Notes: generated by a model not told the origin, from the sequence alone. DNA of 64,000 nt from Lachnospiraceae bacterium JLR.KK008 (GCA_037015955.1 CP143548.1:2501-66500), one strand, 5' to 3'. Shown: positions 1-11,686, counted from the stretch's first letter. A program made the numbers and translations.

Positions 1-191
1 CATGTACCTTGAAAACCGAATATTGAAAGAATCAAACAGAAAGAAAAGAAGAGACATCCGAGGCATCATAGAAGCGGAAGAGGGAAGCGAGAGCGGAAAC
101 GGAAGCGGAAATGATGAAAAGAAAGAAACAAAGAAGCAACAAGAAAAGAAAGACTGTGTACGGCATAACGCTATATGCCGTAAGCAGAGAG
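1..191 (+). other. End of the 16S-23S internal transcribed spacer
   Basis: Purine-rich sequence without a convincing gene. The segment at 7-28 (CTTGAAAACCGAATATTG core) is complementary to 3115-3136 just after the 23S gene, with one G:U pair. This is the expected base of the long stem that RNase III cuts to release precursor 23S rRNA. The 16S gene would lie to the left of the window. The reading frames across this stretch and the rRNA are incidental. Confidence 0.75.
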
Positions 192-3072
<2,881 letters not shown>

Positions 3073-3153
3073 AGGGAAGAAAGAAAAGGGATAGGAAGAT
3101 GTTGTAAGTGATGATTTCAATGTTCGGTTTTCAGGGCACAAGCAATATTGTAC
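3073..3153 (+). other. 23S-tRNA spacer with 3' arm of the pre-23S processing stem
   Basis: The 81-base spacer between 23S and tRNA-Asp contains no 5S rRNA. Bases 3115-3136 (TTTCAATGTTCGGTTTTCAG core) pair with 7-28 and close the precursor-23S stem. The tRNA cluster begins 17 bases later, so the tRNAs are probably read from the rRNA operon promoter. Confidence 0.75.
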
Positions 3154-3227
3154 GGCCCAGTGGCTCAGTTGGTTAGAGCGTCGCCCTGTCACGGCGAAGG
3201 TCGTCGGTTCGAGTCCGATCTGGGTCG
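3154..3227 (+). tRNA. tRNA-Asp (GTC)
   Basis: A 74-base cloverleaf. Acceptor GGCCCAG pairs with CTGGGTC, anticodon loop CTGTCAC carries GTC, the T arm contains GGTTCGAGTCC, and the discriminator is G as expected for Asp. CCA is not encoded. First of seven tRNAs after the 23S gene. Confidence 0.96.
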
Positions 3228-3249
3228 TTTATTAATAAGAATTACATAT

Positions 3250-3322
3250 GGGATCTTAGCTCAGCTGGGAGAGCATCTGCCTTACAAGCAGAGGGTCATA
3301 GGTTCGAGCCCTATAGGTCCCA
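3250..3322 (+). tRNA. tRNA-Val (TAC)
   Basis: A 73-base cloverleaf. Acceptor GGGATCT pairs with AGGTCCC (one T:G pair), the anticodon loop CTTACAA carries TAC, and the T loop is GGTTCGAGCC. Discriminator A; CCA not encoded. Confidence 0.96.
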
Positions 3323-3346
3323 TTTTTATAGAGAAATAAGCATGAT

Positions 3347-3419
3347 GCCGATGTGGCTCAATTGGCAGAGCAGCTGATTTGTAATCAGCAGGTTATCGGT
3401 TCGAGTCCGATCATCGGCT
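3347..3419 (+). tRNA. tRNA-Thr (TGT)
   Basis: A 73-base cloverleaf. Acceptor GCCGATG pairs with CATCGGC, the anticodon loop TTTGTAA carries TGT, and the T arm has GGTTCGAGTCC. Discriminator T as usual for Thr; CCA not encoded. Confidence 0.96.
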
Positions 3420-3422
3420 TAT

Positions 3423-3504
3423 GGATGGATTCCCGAGTGGCCAAAGGGGACAGACTGTAAATCTGCTGCAAATTGCTTCGGTGGTTCGAATCCACCTCCA
3501 TCCA
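3423..3504 (+). tRNA. tRNA-Tyr (GTA)
   Basis: An 82-base class II tRNA with a long variable arm. Acceptor GGATGGA pairs with TCCATCC, and the anticodon loop CTGTAAA carries GTA. Only three bases separate it from tRNA-Thr. Confidence 0.96.
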
Positions 3505-3582
3505 GTTCACTTTTATGTATTGTATAAGTGAGACAAGGAAGTGCATAATATATTATGTGCTGACATATTTATAATTTTATAA

Positions 3583-3656
3583 CGCGGGGTGGAGCAGTCT
3601 GGAAGCTCGTCGGGCTCATAACCCGAAGGTCATAGGTTCAAATCCTATCCCCGCTA
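3583..3656 (+). tRNA. Initiator tRNA-Met (CAT)
   Basis: The anticodon loop CTCATAA carries CAT. The three consecutive G:C pairs in the anticodon stem (GGG/CCC) and the unpaired first acceptor base C1 mark the formyl-methionine initiator rather than the elongator. The base opposite C1 reads T rather than the common A, which still leaves the required mismatch. CCA not encoded. Confidence 0.92.
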
Positions 3657-3663
3657 TTAAGAT

Positions 3664-3736
<73 letters not shown>

Positions 3737-3789
3737 TTTTGTGTTATTAATCTTTGGACAGGCTGCTTTGGTTTTATGCAGCAAAATAG

Positions 3790-3862
3790 GGGACACTAGC
3801 TCAGGTGGTAGAGCACTTGACTTTTAATCAAGTTGTCGGGGGTTCGAGCCCCCCGTGTCTCA
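3790..3862 (+). tRNA. tRNA-Lys (TTT)
   Basis: A 73-base cloverleaf. Acceptor GGGACAC pairs with GTGTCTC (one G:T pair), and the anticodon loop CTTTTAA carries TTT. Last tRNA of the cluster. The AT-rich 274 bases after it hold a short palindrome (ACTGTAT/ATACAGT, about 3864-3880) without a T-run and no gene I can support. Confidence 0.96.
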
Positions 3863-4136
3863 TGACTGTATTTATACAGTAATATGTCAAATGTCATAAA
3901 TCATTTCTTTTATCGATAGTATATAGTTTGTAATTTCTAAGATATTTCAAGAGTTTTTAAAAATTCCCTGTTGAATTAACTGATAAAGATTCGAAAATGT
4001 TTTATTTTGATCTATACTTTAATGTCAGTATGGATTCCTATATAATTTATAAAATAGTCACGATCAGGGATTTATGTGTTATAATAAATTAAGAATATAT
4101 ATGTATGTTGTAATGGGAAAGGGGGGGGTGCTATTT

Positions 4137-4667
4137 ATGAGGCAAAGTGAAGTAAAAAAGAGAGCAGAAGATTTTTGCATTCAAAATAACATCAAAACTT
4201 ATCCGGTAGAAATTGTTCGTATATGTAATGAAAATGGACTGAAGGTATTTGAAGAATATTTGGATTCTGAAGTTTCTGGTTTGATTGTAGTTGATGAGAA
4301 AGTGTGGAAAAAATATAATACAAATAAATTTATACTTGTAAATCTTGCAGAGTTGGCAACTAGGAGGCGTTTTACTATTGCGCATGAATTGGCGCATTAT
4401 ATTCTTCATAGAAAAGGAAATAGTTTATATGCGCATAGAGATATGGTTTGTAATGATGTTTTTAAAAGTGGCATAGAGCAGGAGGCAAACTATTTTGCTG
4501 CAAATATATTGATGCCTGAAACATTAATAAACGAGAAGATAGAAGACTTAAAAAGTGGAACTTGGGGGAAATTACCTGATTTTGTTTTAGTACGTGAGAT
4601 TGGGGATCATTTTGCTGTAAGTGAAACAGCAGCGGAGGTTAGGCTGAAACAGCTTGGATTAATTTAG
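4137..4667 (+). CDS. ImmA/IrrE-family metallo-endopeptidase
   Basis: Predicted zinc protease of the ImmA/IrrE (COG2856) group. Members cleave a partner repressor, often the immunity repressor of a mobile element or a stress regulator. The 176-residue protein carries the metal motif HELAH at residues 83-87, preceded by RRRFTIA, and a later EQEANYFAANILMP segment with the third-ligand glutamate, which is the classical arrangement. I place the start at 4137 because a G-rich ribosome binding site (GGGAAAGGGGGGGG) lies just before it; an upstream in-frame ATG at 4074 lacks one. The usual helix-turn-helix repressor partner is not next to it. Instead a small membrane gene follows directly. AT-rich, with no recognisable neighbours, so possibly acquired. 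Confidence 0.85.
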   Translation: MRQSEVKKRAEDFCIQNNIKTYPVEIVRICNENGLKVFEEYLDSEVSGLIVVDEKVWKKYNTNKFILVNLAELATRRRFTIAHELAHYILHRKGNSLYAHRDMVCNDVFKSGIEQEANYFAANILMPETLINEKIEDLKSGTWGKLPDFVLVREIGDHFAVSETAAEVRLKQLGLI

Positions 4668-4676
4668 GAGTATCGA

Positions 4677-4917
4677 ATGGAAGACGAACAGTATAAATCT
4701 TTCAATTTTTGGGAAGGGTACAGTAACAGATTTAGGGATTATGGTTGTGAATATAGGAGGGATAATTTCAGCATTGGTGATTTTACCCAAAATAATCGCG
4801 CAACATTTGTTTCCGACAGATGAAGAAAGAAATATGCTTAAAATGGTCAGAAACATGCAGGATAATGATTCAAAGATACGAAATGTTTTATTCAGGAAGC
4901 AATATGACAATAAGTAA
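4677..4917 (+). pseudogene. Small membrane protein gene, apparently frameshifted
   Basis: A ribosome binding site (TAGGAG) overlaps the stop of the protease gene and precedes ATG 4677, which opens MEDEQYKSFNF. That frame leaves the sensible reading at a run of five T at 4706-4710. Removing one T joins it to a frame reading GKGTVTDLGIMVVNIGG, then a hydrophobic stretch ISALVILPKIIAQHLFP and a charged tail ending at TAA 4917. The joined product would be about 78 residues with one membrane helix. As written, only the part from ATG 4741 (58 residues) is open. Either a real one-base insertion, a sequencing error, or a +1 frameshift site. Function unknown; coupling to the protease suggests a partner. 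Confidence 0.5.
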
Positions 4918-5057
4918 ACAGTAGTTTCGACTGCTGTTTTATTATTTTGGCGCTTCTTATGTGTTCCGCTTGACAATAGCAGCCGGAAATAACATAATAA
5001 TTTAAGCAAACAGTGCTGTGATGCGATAAAAATTACAGGAATTATGGGGAAGAGAAA

Positions 5058-5642
5058 ATGAGAGAATCTATCAGCAGAGATGATGCTTTGGCATTGCTAA
5101 GAAAATACAATAAGGAGCCTTTTCATATTCAGCATGGGCTGACGGTGGAGGGTGTTATGAAATGGTATGCCAGAGAACTTGGATATGGAGAAGAGGCAGA
5201 ATATTGGGGGATTGTCGGACTTTTGCATGATATAGACTTTGAAATGTATCCGCAGGAGCATTGCATAAAAGCACCGGAGCTTCTGAAAGAAGCAGGGATG
5301 GGGAACGACATGATTCATGCGGTGTGCAGCCATGGATATGGACTGACCGTCGATGTGCGGCCGGAACATGAGATGGAGAAAGTACTATTTGGTGCGGATG
5401 AGCTGACCGGTCTGATCTGGGCCGCTGCACTGATCCGGCCATCGAAGAGTGTACAGGACATGGAATTGAAATCATTGAAGAAGAAATATAAAACCGCCAG
5501 CTTTGCTGCAGGCTGTTCCAGAGAAGTCATAGAAAAAGGAGCTGAAATGCTGGGATGGGAGTTGAATACGCTTTTGGAAAAGACATTAAACGCTATGCGT
5601 TCGTGCGAAGGGGAAGTCGCTGAGGCAATGGAAACATTGTAA
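5058..5642 (+). CDS. HD-domain phosphohydrolase family protein
   Basis: A 194-residue protein of the HD/HDIG superfamily, metal-dependent hydrolases of phosphomonoester or phosphodiester bonds. The N-terminal part has a histidine in HIQHGLTVEG (about residues 23-32), followed by the HD pair in GLLHDIDFEMYPQEH and a further histidine in CSHGYGLT, in family order. No second domain is visible, and the substrate cannot be told. ATG 5058 follows GGGGAAGAG at a good distance. The next gene, tcdA, is 73 bases downstream in the same direction, but nothing ties the two functionally. Confidence 0.8.
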   Translation: MRESISRDDALALLRKYNKEPFHIQHGLTVEGVMKWYARELGYGEEAEYWGIVGLLHDIDFEMYPQEHCIKAPELLKEAGMGNDMIHAVCSHGYGLTVDVRPEHEMEKVLFGADELTGLIWAAALIRPSKSVQDMELKSLKKKYKTASFAAGCSREVIEKGAEMLGWELNTLLEKTLNAMRSCEGEVAEAMETL

Positions 5643-5715
5643 AAGGAATAATCAGTTTTCATAAAAGATATATTCAGTGTCATGGATATGTCAGATCATA
5701 CGGGGAGACAGACAG

Positions 5716-6435
5716 ATGCAGGAGCGGTTTTCGAGAACGGAATTATTGCTTGGCAAAGAAAAGATGGAACGTCTGCACCGGGCGAGGGTAGCGATATTTG
5801 GTATCGGCGGTGTGGGCGGTTATGTGGCGGAAGCGCTTGCAAGAAGCGGTGTAGGCACATTGGATTTGATCGATAATGACATAGTGTCGGTCAGCAATCT
5901 GAACAGACAGATCATAGCCACGGAAAAAACAATCGGAAAATATAAAGTGGATGTGGCTAAAGAAAGGATTCTGGACATCAATCCGCAGGCTCATGTCAAT
6001 ATCTGGAATGTTTTTTATCTGCCGGAAACTGCCGATCAGTTTGACTTCACGCAGTATGATTATGTAGCGGATGCTATCGATACGGTGAGTGGAAAGCTGG
6101 AACTGATCGAGCAGGCGCGGCGATCCGGGGTACCGATAATCAGCTCTATGGGCGCTGGCAATAAATTAAATCCGGCTTTGTTTCAGGTGGCAGATATTTC
6201 GGAGACAAGCGTCTGTCCTCTTGCACGTGTGATGCGCCGTGAGCTGAAAAACCGGGAAATTGATCATTTGAAAGTTGTGTATTCGACGGAAAAACCGGTA
6301 ACGCCGGCTGGTATGATTGAGGATGCTAAGCAGAGACGGCAGACGCCAGGCAGTATCGCGTTTGTACCTGCTGTGGCAGGCTTGGTGATGGCAGGAGAGA
6401 TCGTGAGAGATTTAACAGGGGACTGTACTGTGTAA
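5716..6435 (+). CDS. tcdA: tRNA threonylcarbamoyladenosine dehydratase
   Basis: ThiF/E1-like enzyme that uses ATP to cyclise N6-threonylcarbamoyladenosine at position 37 of ANN-decoding tRNAs to the ct6A form. The 239 residues begin with FSRTELLLG and the nucleotide-binding loop GIGGVGGYVAEAL. The aspartate and arginine motif DLIDNDIVSVSNLNRQ follows, then DAIDTVSGK and the SSMGAGNK loop typical of TcdA/CsdL. Start placed at ATG 5716, where GGGGAG lies upstream and the family N-terminus (ERFSRTE) begins. An earlier GTG at 5677 would add an uncharacteristic 13 residues. Confidence 0.92.
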   Translation: MQERFSRTELLLGKEKMERLHRARVAIFGIGGVGGYVAEALARSGVGTLDLIDNDIVSVSNLNRQIIATEKTIGKYKVDVAKERILDINPQAHVNIWNVFYLPETADQFDFTQYDYVADAIDTVSGKLELIEQARRSGVPIISSMGAGNKLNPALFQVADISETSVCPLARVMRRELKNREIDHLKVVYSTEKPVTPAGMIEDAKQRRQTPGSIAFVPAVAGLVMAGEIVRDLTGDCTV

Positions 6436-6528
6436 AAATTCCAGTAATATTTTTCGGTATCTTATTGTTTTTGCAGCAGAAAGCATATAAAATAAATAAG
6501 AGAAAATATCATTACCGGGGGAGAAAGA

Positions 6529-8229
6529 TTGAAAAAAGTAAGCGGAAAAAAGATCTATCTTTTTTGCGGGATTGCCGTGATCATTGCAGCTTTTATCAGT
6601 TATCTGGCGCTTTCGCTTTTTTTTATGGATCATTTTTATTTTGGCACGGTCATAGGGAATATTGACTGCAGCGGCAGGTCAGTGGAGGAAGTAAAGGCAC
6701 TGATCACCGGTCGTGCGCAAAATTATACTTTAAGGATTGAAGGGCGGGAGGATGCGGAAGAAACGTTGTCTGCTTCCGACATTGGTCTGCAGTTTTTGAC
6801 TGATGATACACCCGAGAGGATCATGGCGGCGCAAAACGGATTTGCATGGCTTTCCTTTCTCTGGAATGAGGGGAATGCTGGCGACATGCCGGTTGCCGTG
6901 AGTTATGAAGAATCGCTTTTGGATGACAGATTACAAAATATGTCCATCTTTCAGCAAAAAAATATGAGAAGTCCGCAAAACGCCTACATTGGCGAATACA
7001 GTAGTGAGAGCAAGAGTTATCCGATTGTGCAGGAAGATAAAGGAACTACGATCGACAGACAGGCGGCAAAAGAAGCGATTATCTCAGCGATCGAAAATAT
7101 GGAGGGGACACTCAGTCTGGAGGAGGCTGACTGCTATATCAAACCGGAAGTAGGACAGAATGATGAAATGCTCAAAAAGTTTGACGACTGTCTGAACCGG
7201 TTCGTCTCAAGCAGAATCGTCTATGACTGGCATGGAATTGAAGAGATCGTGGACGGCGATGTGATACAGGAATGGTTGGAGATCGACAGAGACAAACGGA
7301 TAGTTTCCATCAATGAAGAAGCTGTCCGCAATTACATAAACGAAATTTCGAAAAAAAATGATACCTTTGGGAAGACAAGGAAGTTTCGCACGAGTGAGGG
7401 AAAGGAGATTGATCTGAAACCGGGAAGCTATGGCTGGAGAGTTGACCGGGCGACGGAGACAGATCGACTGATCGGTCTTGTCCGCAGTGGATGGCAGGGC
7501 GACAGAGAACCGGAATATCTGTACACGGCTGCTGTGAAGGGAGAGGATGACATCGGAGATTCTTATGTGGAGATCAACCTGACGGCGCAGCATTTGTATT
7601 TATATGTGGAAGGGGAACTCATTACAGAGAGTGATTTTGTATCGGGAAATGTATCGAGAGGCTTTACGACACCGGACGGTGTGTATGGTCTGACCTACAA
7701 GACGCTGGATGCCACATTAAGAGGAGAAGGGTATGCGACTCCGGTCAAATATTGGATGCCTTTTAATGGCAATATCGGAATGCACGATGCGAAATGGAGG
7801 AAACAGTTCGGAGGAAACATTTATCTGCGAAACGGTTCTCATGGCTGTATCAATCTTCCGGCGGAAGAAGCCGAAAAAATATATGAGCAGGTGGAGAAGG
7901 GATTTCCTGTCATTTGCTATTCCGACGAAACTGCGGAAAAGGAAAAACGTAAAGGTGTGAAGAGCAGACCGAGTGCGACACCGGTTGAGAACGTGCCGGA
8001 AACCCCGGCTGTGAACCCGGGCGAAGCGCCAATCGTGAATTCGGGCGAGGCACCGGTCGTAAATCCGGGTGAAGCGCCGACCGTGAACCCGAGTGAGACT
8101 CCGGCTGTGAATCCGGGCGAAGCGCCGACCGTGAACCCGAGTGAGACTCCGCCTGTGAATCCGGGCGAAGCGCCGATTGTGAATCCGGTCGATGTGCCGG
8201 CGGGCGATCCAGCTGTGAGCACAGGATAA
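6529..8229 (+). CDS. Membrane-anchored L,D-transpeptidase with repeat tail
   Basis: Peptidoglycan cross-linking enzyme forming 3-3 links, acting outside the membrane. The 566 residues have a short cytoplasmic start, one membrane helix (about residues 10-32), and a long extracellular region resembling the putative peptidoglycan-binding repeat domain of YkuD proteins. The YkuD catalytic domain (about residues 345-465) has the signature GSHGCINLP with active-site histidine and cysteine. The tail beyond about residue 470 is a proline/glutamate spacer of eight-residue repeats. Start is TTG 6529, with GGGGGAGAAAGA immediately upstream. The domain order, with a repeat tail after the catalytic domain, is somewhat unusual. 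Confidence 0.9.
   Translation: MKKVSGKKIYLFCGIAVIIAAFISYLALSLFFMDHFYFGTVIGNIDCSGRSVEEVKALITGRAQNYTLRIEGREDAEETLSASDIGLQFLTDDTPERIMAAQNGFAWLSFLWNEGNAGDMPVAVSYEESLLDDRLQNMSIFQQKNMRSPQNAYIGEYSSESKSYPIVQEDKGTTIDRQAAKEAIISAIENMEGTLSLEEADCYIKPEVGQNDEMLKKFDDCLNRFVSSRIVYDWHGIEEIVDGDVIQEWLEIDRDKRIVSINEEAVRNYINEISKKNDTFGKTRKFRTSEGKEIDLKPGSYGWRVDRATETDRLIGLVRSGWQGDREPEYLYTAAVKGEDDIGDSYVEINLTAQHLYLYVEGELITESDFVSGNVSRGFTTPDGVYGLTYKTLDATLRGEGYATPVKYWMPFNGNIGMHDAKWRKQFGGNIYLRNGSHGCINLPAEEAEKIYEQVEKGFPVICYSDETAEKEKRKGVKSRPSATPVENVPETPAVNPGEAPIVNSGEAPVVNPGEAPTVNPSETPAVNPGEAPTVNPSETPPVNPGEAPIVNPVDVPAGDPAVSTG
8011..8202 (+). repeat. Eight tandem 24-bp repeats in the L,D-transpeptidase gene
   Basis: Eight in-frame copies of a 24-base unit coding VNPGEAPx or VNPSETPx, starting at 8011 and ending near 8202. 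Units alternate between the GEAP and SETP types in the second half, which indicates duplication of a two-unit block. Such an array can gain or lose units by slippage without breaking the frame. The encoded stretch is probably an extended wall-spanning or surface spacer. Confidence 0.9.
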
Positions 8230-8318
8230 GATGCAGCCGGACCCGGCTGATAATACAGGCAGCAATTATAATAATCAATAGCCATACAGGCATAACAGCT
8301 TGATTTATGGAGGCAGAG

Positions 8319-8813
8319 ATGACGAAGTGCGGCGATTTGATCAAGAAAAATGGCATCGATATTTTGAATTCTAAACATCACAAACAGACAAGGCAGGATA
8401 TTCAGCATGGGAACATGTCAGTCAGACAACATGAAATTAATGTGGCGAGGTACAGTCTGCTGATCAGTGAGAAACTGGGGATCACCTGCAACAGACGTGC
8501 GCTTGTGCGTGGCGCGCTGCTCCACGATTTTTTCCGTTATGACTGGCATGACCGGGAGCACAGTAATCTGCTGCGGCTTCATGGACTGTATCATCCGGGC
8601 ATAGCCCTGAAAAATGCAGAACAGGAATTTGAGCTGTCCGATGTGGAAAAAGAAATTATCAGAAAGCATATGTGGCCGTTGACGGTAGTCCCTCCATTAT
8701 GCAGGGAAGCATGGATCGTATCGGCGGCAGATAAATATTGTTCGTTGATGGAGACGATACGCTTACACAGGAAAAATGACAGAAAAAACAGCAGAAAACA
8801 CCAGGCAAGATAA
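8319..8813 (+). CDS. HD-domain protein
   Basis: A 164-residue HD-superfamily hydrolase. A histidine sits in SVRQHEINVARYS, the HD doublet in ALLHDFFRYDWHDREHSN, and further histidines follow (LHGLYHPG, KHMWPLT). The later SAADKYCSLMETIRLH contains the aspartate expected near the end of the domain. This resembles small uncharacterised HD proteins of Clostridia. ATG 8319 is preferred over ATG 8307 because GGAGGCAGAG precedes it. The end overlaps the start of the decarboxylase gene by 38 bases, indicating translational coupling. Substrate unknown. Confidence 0.78.
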   Translation: MTKCGDLIKKNGIDILNSKHHKQTRQDIQHGNMSVRQHEINVARYSLLISEKLGITCNRRALVRGALLHDFFRYDWHDREHSNLLRLHGLYHPGIALKNAEQEFELSDVEKEIIRKHMWPLTVVPPLCREAWIVSAADKYCSLMETIRLHRKNDRKNSRKHQAR

Positions 8814-10317
8814 ATCGAGGCATTTGTATGAAAAATTAAGACAGCTTAAAAATTCATCTGTATACCCTTGCCATATGCCGGGGCATAAACGAAATATGAC
8901 AAACTATCCCATGAGGGAATACTATGGACTCGATATTACAGAGATTGATGGGTTTGATAATCTGCACAATCCACAGGGGATTCTGAAAGAAACGATGACA
9001 CGGGCGGGCAGTTTATATGGAGCGGAGACATATCTGCTCGTCAATGGCAGTACCGGTGGGATACTGAGCGCTGTCTCTGCTGCAGTCCGCAGAGGCGATA
9101 TGTTGCTGATGGCGAGAAACAGTCACAGAGCGGCTTATCATGCCATATATTTAAACGATTGTAAAGTAAAGTATATTTTTCCGTCTTTTTTGGAAGCATA
9201 TGGAATATGTGGGGATGTTTCGGCCCAGCAGGTAGATAAGATGCTGACGGAAAATCCACAGGTCAGGGCTGTCTTGCTCACATCGCCGACATATGACGGA
9301 GTCGTGTCCGATGTAAAAGCAATCGCAGCATGTGCGCACAGACGAGGGATACCCGTAATCGTGGATGCGGCGCATGGTGCACACTTTCTGCTGGATGGGT
9401 TTCCGGCCAGCGCGGTGGACTGCGGGGCAGATCTGGTCATTCACAGCATTCATAAGACATTACCGGCATTGACACAGACGGCGCTCGTGCATGTGCAGGG
9501 AAATCTGATTGACAGGGAAAGACTTCGGTGGCTTTTAACGGTCTATCAGACGAGCAGTCCGTCTTATCTTTTGCTGGCAGGAATTGAACAGTGTATTTCC
9601 ATTCTGGAAGAAGAAGGGAGTGCTCTGTCCAGACAATTTTTTGAAAATAATAAATTATTTGAACAAAATATACAAAACCTTAAATATCTGCGGGTCTTTG
9701 GTGTAAATATGAGAAACACTCCGGCTGCAGAAAGAGCTTGGAATATGAGTTGTAATAGAGAGTTATTTGATTTCGACGTGGGAAAAAAAGTAATTTCCGC
9801 AAGAGGGAGCGGCATGTCGGGTCAGGCTTTGTACCATAAGCTTCTGGAAAAATATGGAATCCAGATGGAGATGGCGGGTCAGGATTATGTGACAGCTATT
9901 ATGACGGTGATGGACCGCAGAGAGGGATTTTTGCGGCTGGCGGATGCGCTGGCTGATATTGACAGCCGTATGGGTGCGGTATCACCGGTTTCCTGTACGG
10001 ACCGGGCAAAGCGGATGAACGTGCCGCAGACTGTATTTGAGATTGGCGCTGCTCTGGAAATGGAGCGGGAGACAAAGCGGCTTGAAGATTGTGAGGGCGA
10101 AGTGGCGGCGCAGTTTATTCAGATCTACCCGCCAGGCATACCACTGATTGTCCCAGGGGAGCGGTTTACAGGAGAGATCATCGATCTGCTGCTTGAGTAC
10201 AGGCAGCAGGGGTTTCAAATAGAAGGCATGAGAGAACAGGCAAAAAAAGCAGATGTGGTCAGAAAGGAGATCTATGCGCAAGACGAAAATTATTTGTACG
10301 ATAGGGCCGGCATGTGA
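8776..10317 (+). CDS. Orn/Lys/Arg decarboxylase family protein (YaaO-like)
   Basis: Pyridoxal-phosphate enzyme of the fold-type I basic amino acid decarboxylase family, which makes diamines such as cadaverine, putrescine or agmatine. The 513 residues start with a YPCHMPGHKRN segment and contain GSTGGILSAVSA, DAAHGAHF with the cofactor-binding aspartate and histidine, and SIHKTLPALTQTA with the Schiff-base lysine. The N-terminal wing domain of the large enterobacterial forms is absent, as in the short B. subtilis YaaO/SpeA type. B. subtilis yaaO sits beside the tmk-yaaR-holB cluster, as here. The real substrate cannot be read from the sequence. Overlaps both neighbours, so it is translated as part of an operon. 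Confidence 0.88.
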   Translation: MTEKTAENTRQDKSRHLYEKLRQLKNSSVYPCHMPGHKRNMTNYPMREYYGLDITEIDGFDNLHNPQGILKETMTRAGSLYGAETYLLVNGSTGGILSAVSAAVRRGDMLLMARNSHRAAYHAIYLNDCKVKYIFPSFLEAYGICGDVSAQQVDKMLTENPQVRAVLLTSPTYDGVVSDVKAIAACAHRRGIPVIVDAAHGAHFLLDGFPASAVDCGADLVIHSIHKTLPALTQTALVHVQGNLIDRERLRWLLTVYQTSSPSYLLLAGIEQCISILEEEGSALSRQFFENNKLFEQNIQNLKYLRVFGVNMRNTPAAERAWNMSCNRELFDFDVGKKVISARGSGMSGQALYHKLLEKYGIQMEMAGQDYVTAIMTVMDRREGFLRLADALADIDSRMGAVSPVSCTDRAKRMNVPQTVFEIGAALEMERETKRLEDCEGEVAAQFIQIYPPGIPLIVPGERFTGEIIDLLLEYRQQGFQIEGMREQAKKADVVRKEIYAQDENYLYDRAGM

Positions 10318-11686
10318 GAGTGAAGAGAAGATGCGGGAACTGATAAAAGCGGGAATGAACGTGGCAAGGTTTAATTTTTCCCACGGAACCCATGAAGAAC
10401 ATAAAGTCAAATTTGGCAGGATCATAAAAGTCAGCGGGGAACTGGGGATGCCGGTTGCCACTTTACTTGATACAAAAGGACCAGAAATCCGTCTGCGTGA
10501 TTTTAAGGGTGGGAAAGTACAGCTCACTGCGGGACAGGAGTTTATTCTGACGACAGAGGAGATAGACGGAGACGAGAAAAGAGCGTCTATTACTTATAAA
10601 AATCTCAAAAACGACGTACAGGCAGGCTCTGTCGTGTTGATTGATGACGGAAAGATTGAGATGGAAGTCAAAGAGATCAACGGTGAGGACATTATATGCG
10701 TCGTCAAGAACGGCGGAGCAGTCTCCAACCATAAAGGGATCAATGTGCCGGGCACGGAATTGTCGATGCCATATATCAGTGACGTGGACAGGGAAGATAT
10801 TTTATTCGGGATACAGATGGGCTTTGACTTTATTGCCGCTTCTTTTGTGCGGACAAAAGAAGATATTCTGGAGATCCGAAAGATTCTGGAAGAAAACAAA
10901 AGTCCGATCAAGATCATCGCAAAGATCGAAAGTCTGCAGGGGATTCGCAATCTGGAAGGGATTCTCTCTGTCTCCGACGGAATCATGGTGGCAAGAGGCG
11001 ACATGGGTGTGGAACTTCCACTGGAGGAAGTGCCGATTATACAGAAAAAGATGATTAAAATGGCGGTAGCGTCAGGGAAACATGTCATTACGGCGACGCA
11101 AATGTTGGAGTCCATGATACAAAACCCGCGCCCGACGAGAGCGGAGACGAACGATGTGGCCAATGCGATCTATGATGGTTCTACGGCGATCATGCTTTCA
11201 GGTGAAAGCGCTGCGGGAAAATATCCGGCAGAGGCCGTGGAGACGATGGCGAGAATCGCGGAGCGAACGGAAGAAGTGATCGACTATAATGGCAGAATGT
11301 TACGCAAAACACCGAGAAATCTCGAAGATGTGACAACAGCGATCTCTTACGCGACCTGTACGACAGCAATGCACCTGAATGCGGAAGCAATCATTACTGT
11401 GACGATGTCAGGATTTACGGCGGGAATGGTCTCCCGATATAAGCCGAATTGTCAGATTATTGCCTGCAGCGTAAATCCGCGGGTATGCAGGCAGATGGCG
11501 CTTTTATGGGGCGTAACGCCTATACTGATGGAGAAGGAAGATAATACAAAAGATCTGTTTGACGAGGCGATTCATCTTGCGAAAAAGCAGGAACTCATTC
11601 ATAATGGTAATACGGTAGTATTGACGGCGGGAGTTCCGCTCGGGGAATCCGGAAAGACCAATATGATACAGGTGCTGGAAGCGTAG
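10274..11686 (+). CDS. pyk: Pyruvate kinase
   Basis: Last enzyme of glycolysis, converting phosphoenolpyruvate and ADP to pyruvate and ATP in the cytoplasm. The 470-residue protein starts MRKTKIICTIGPAC. It carries NFSHGTHEEH, LDTKGPEIR, the B domain, the active-site lysine segment IIAKIESLQGI, MVARGDMGVELP, TATQMLESM and the C-terminal effector domain. The extra C-terminal PEP-utilising-like domain found in some Bacillus and Clostridium enzymes is absent. Start chosen at ATG 10274, with AAAGGAGATCT upstream; it lies 44 bases inside the end of the decarboxylase gene. The insertion of pyk between yaaO-like and yaaR-like genes differs from B. subtilis. Confidence 0.97.
   Translation: MRKTKIICTIGPACESEEKMRELIKAGMNVARFNFSHGTHEEHKVKFGRIIKVSGELGMPVATLLDTKGPEIRLRDFKGGKVQLTAGQEFILTTEEIDGDEKRASITYKNLKNDVQAGSVVLIDDGKIEMEVKEINGEDIICVVKNGGAVSNHKGINVPGTELSMPYISDVDREDILFGIQMGFDFIAASFVRTKEDILEIRKILEENKSPIKIIAKIESLQGIRNLEGILSVSDGIMVARGDMGVELPLEEVPIIQKKMIKMAVASGKHVITATQMLESMIQNPRPTRAETNDVANAIYDGSTAIMLSGESAAGKYPAEAVETMARIAERTEEVIDYNGRMLRKTPRNLEDVTTAISYATCTTAMHLNAEAIITVTMSGFTAGMVSRYKPNCQIIACSVNPRVCRQMALLWGVTPILMEKEDNTKDLFDEAIHLAKKQELIHNGNTVVLTAGVPLGESGKTNMIQVLEA

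Noticed and set aside
3864-3880. Palindrome ACTGTAT/ATACAGT after tRNA-Lys as a terminator
   Set aside because: Two-base loop and no T-run; too weak to call.
7717-8408. Long minus-strand and shifted frames over the transpeptidase repeats
   Set aside because: Low-complexity shadows of the 24-base repeat array; the plus-strand frame has the YkuD motif.
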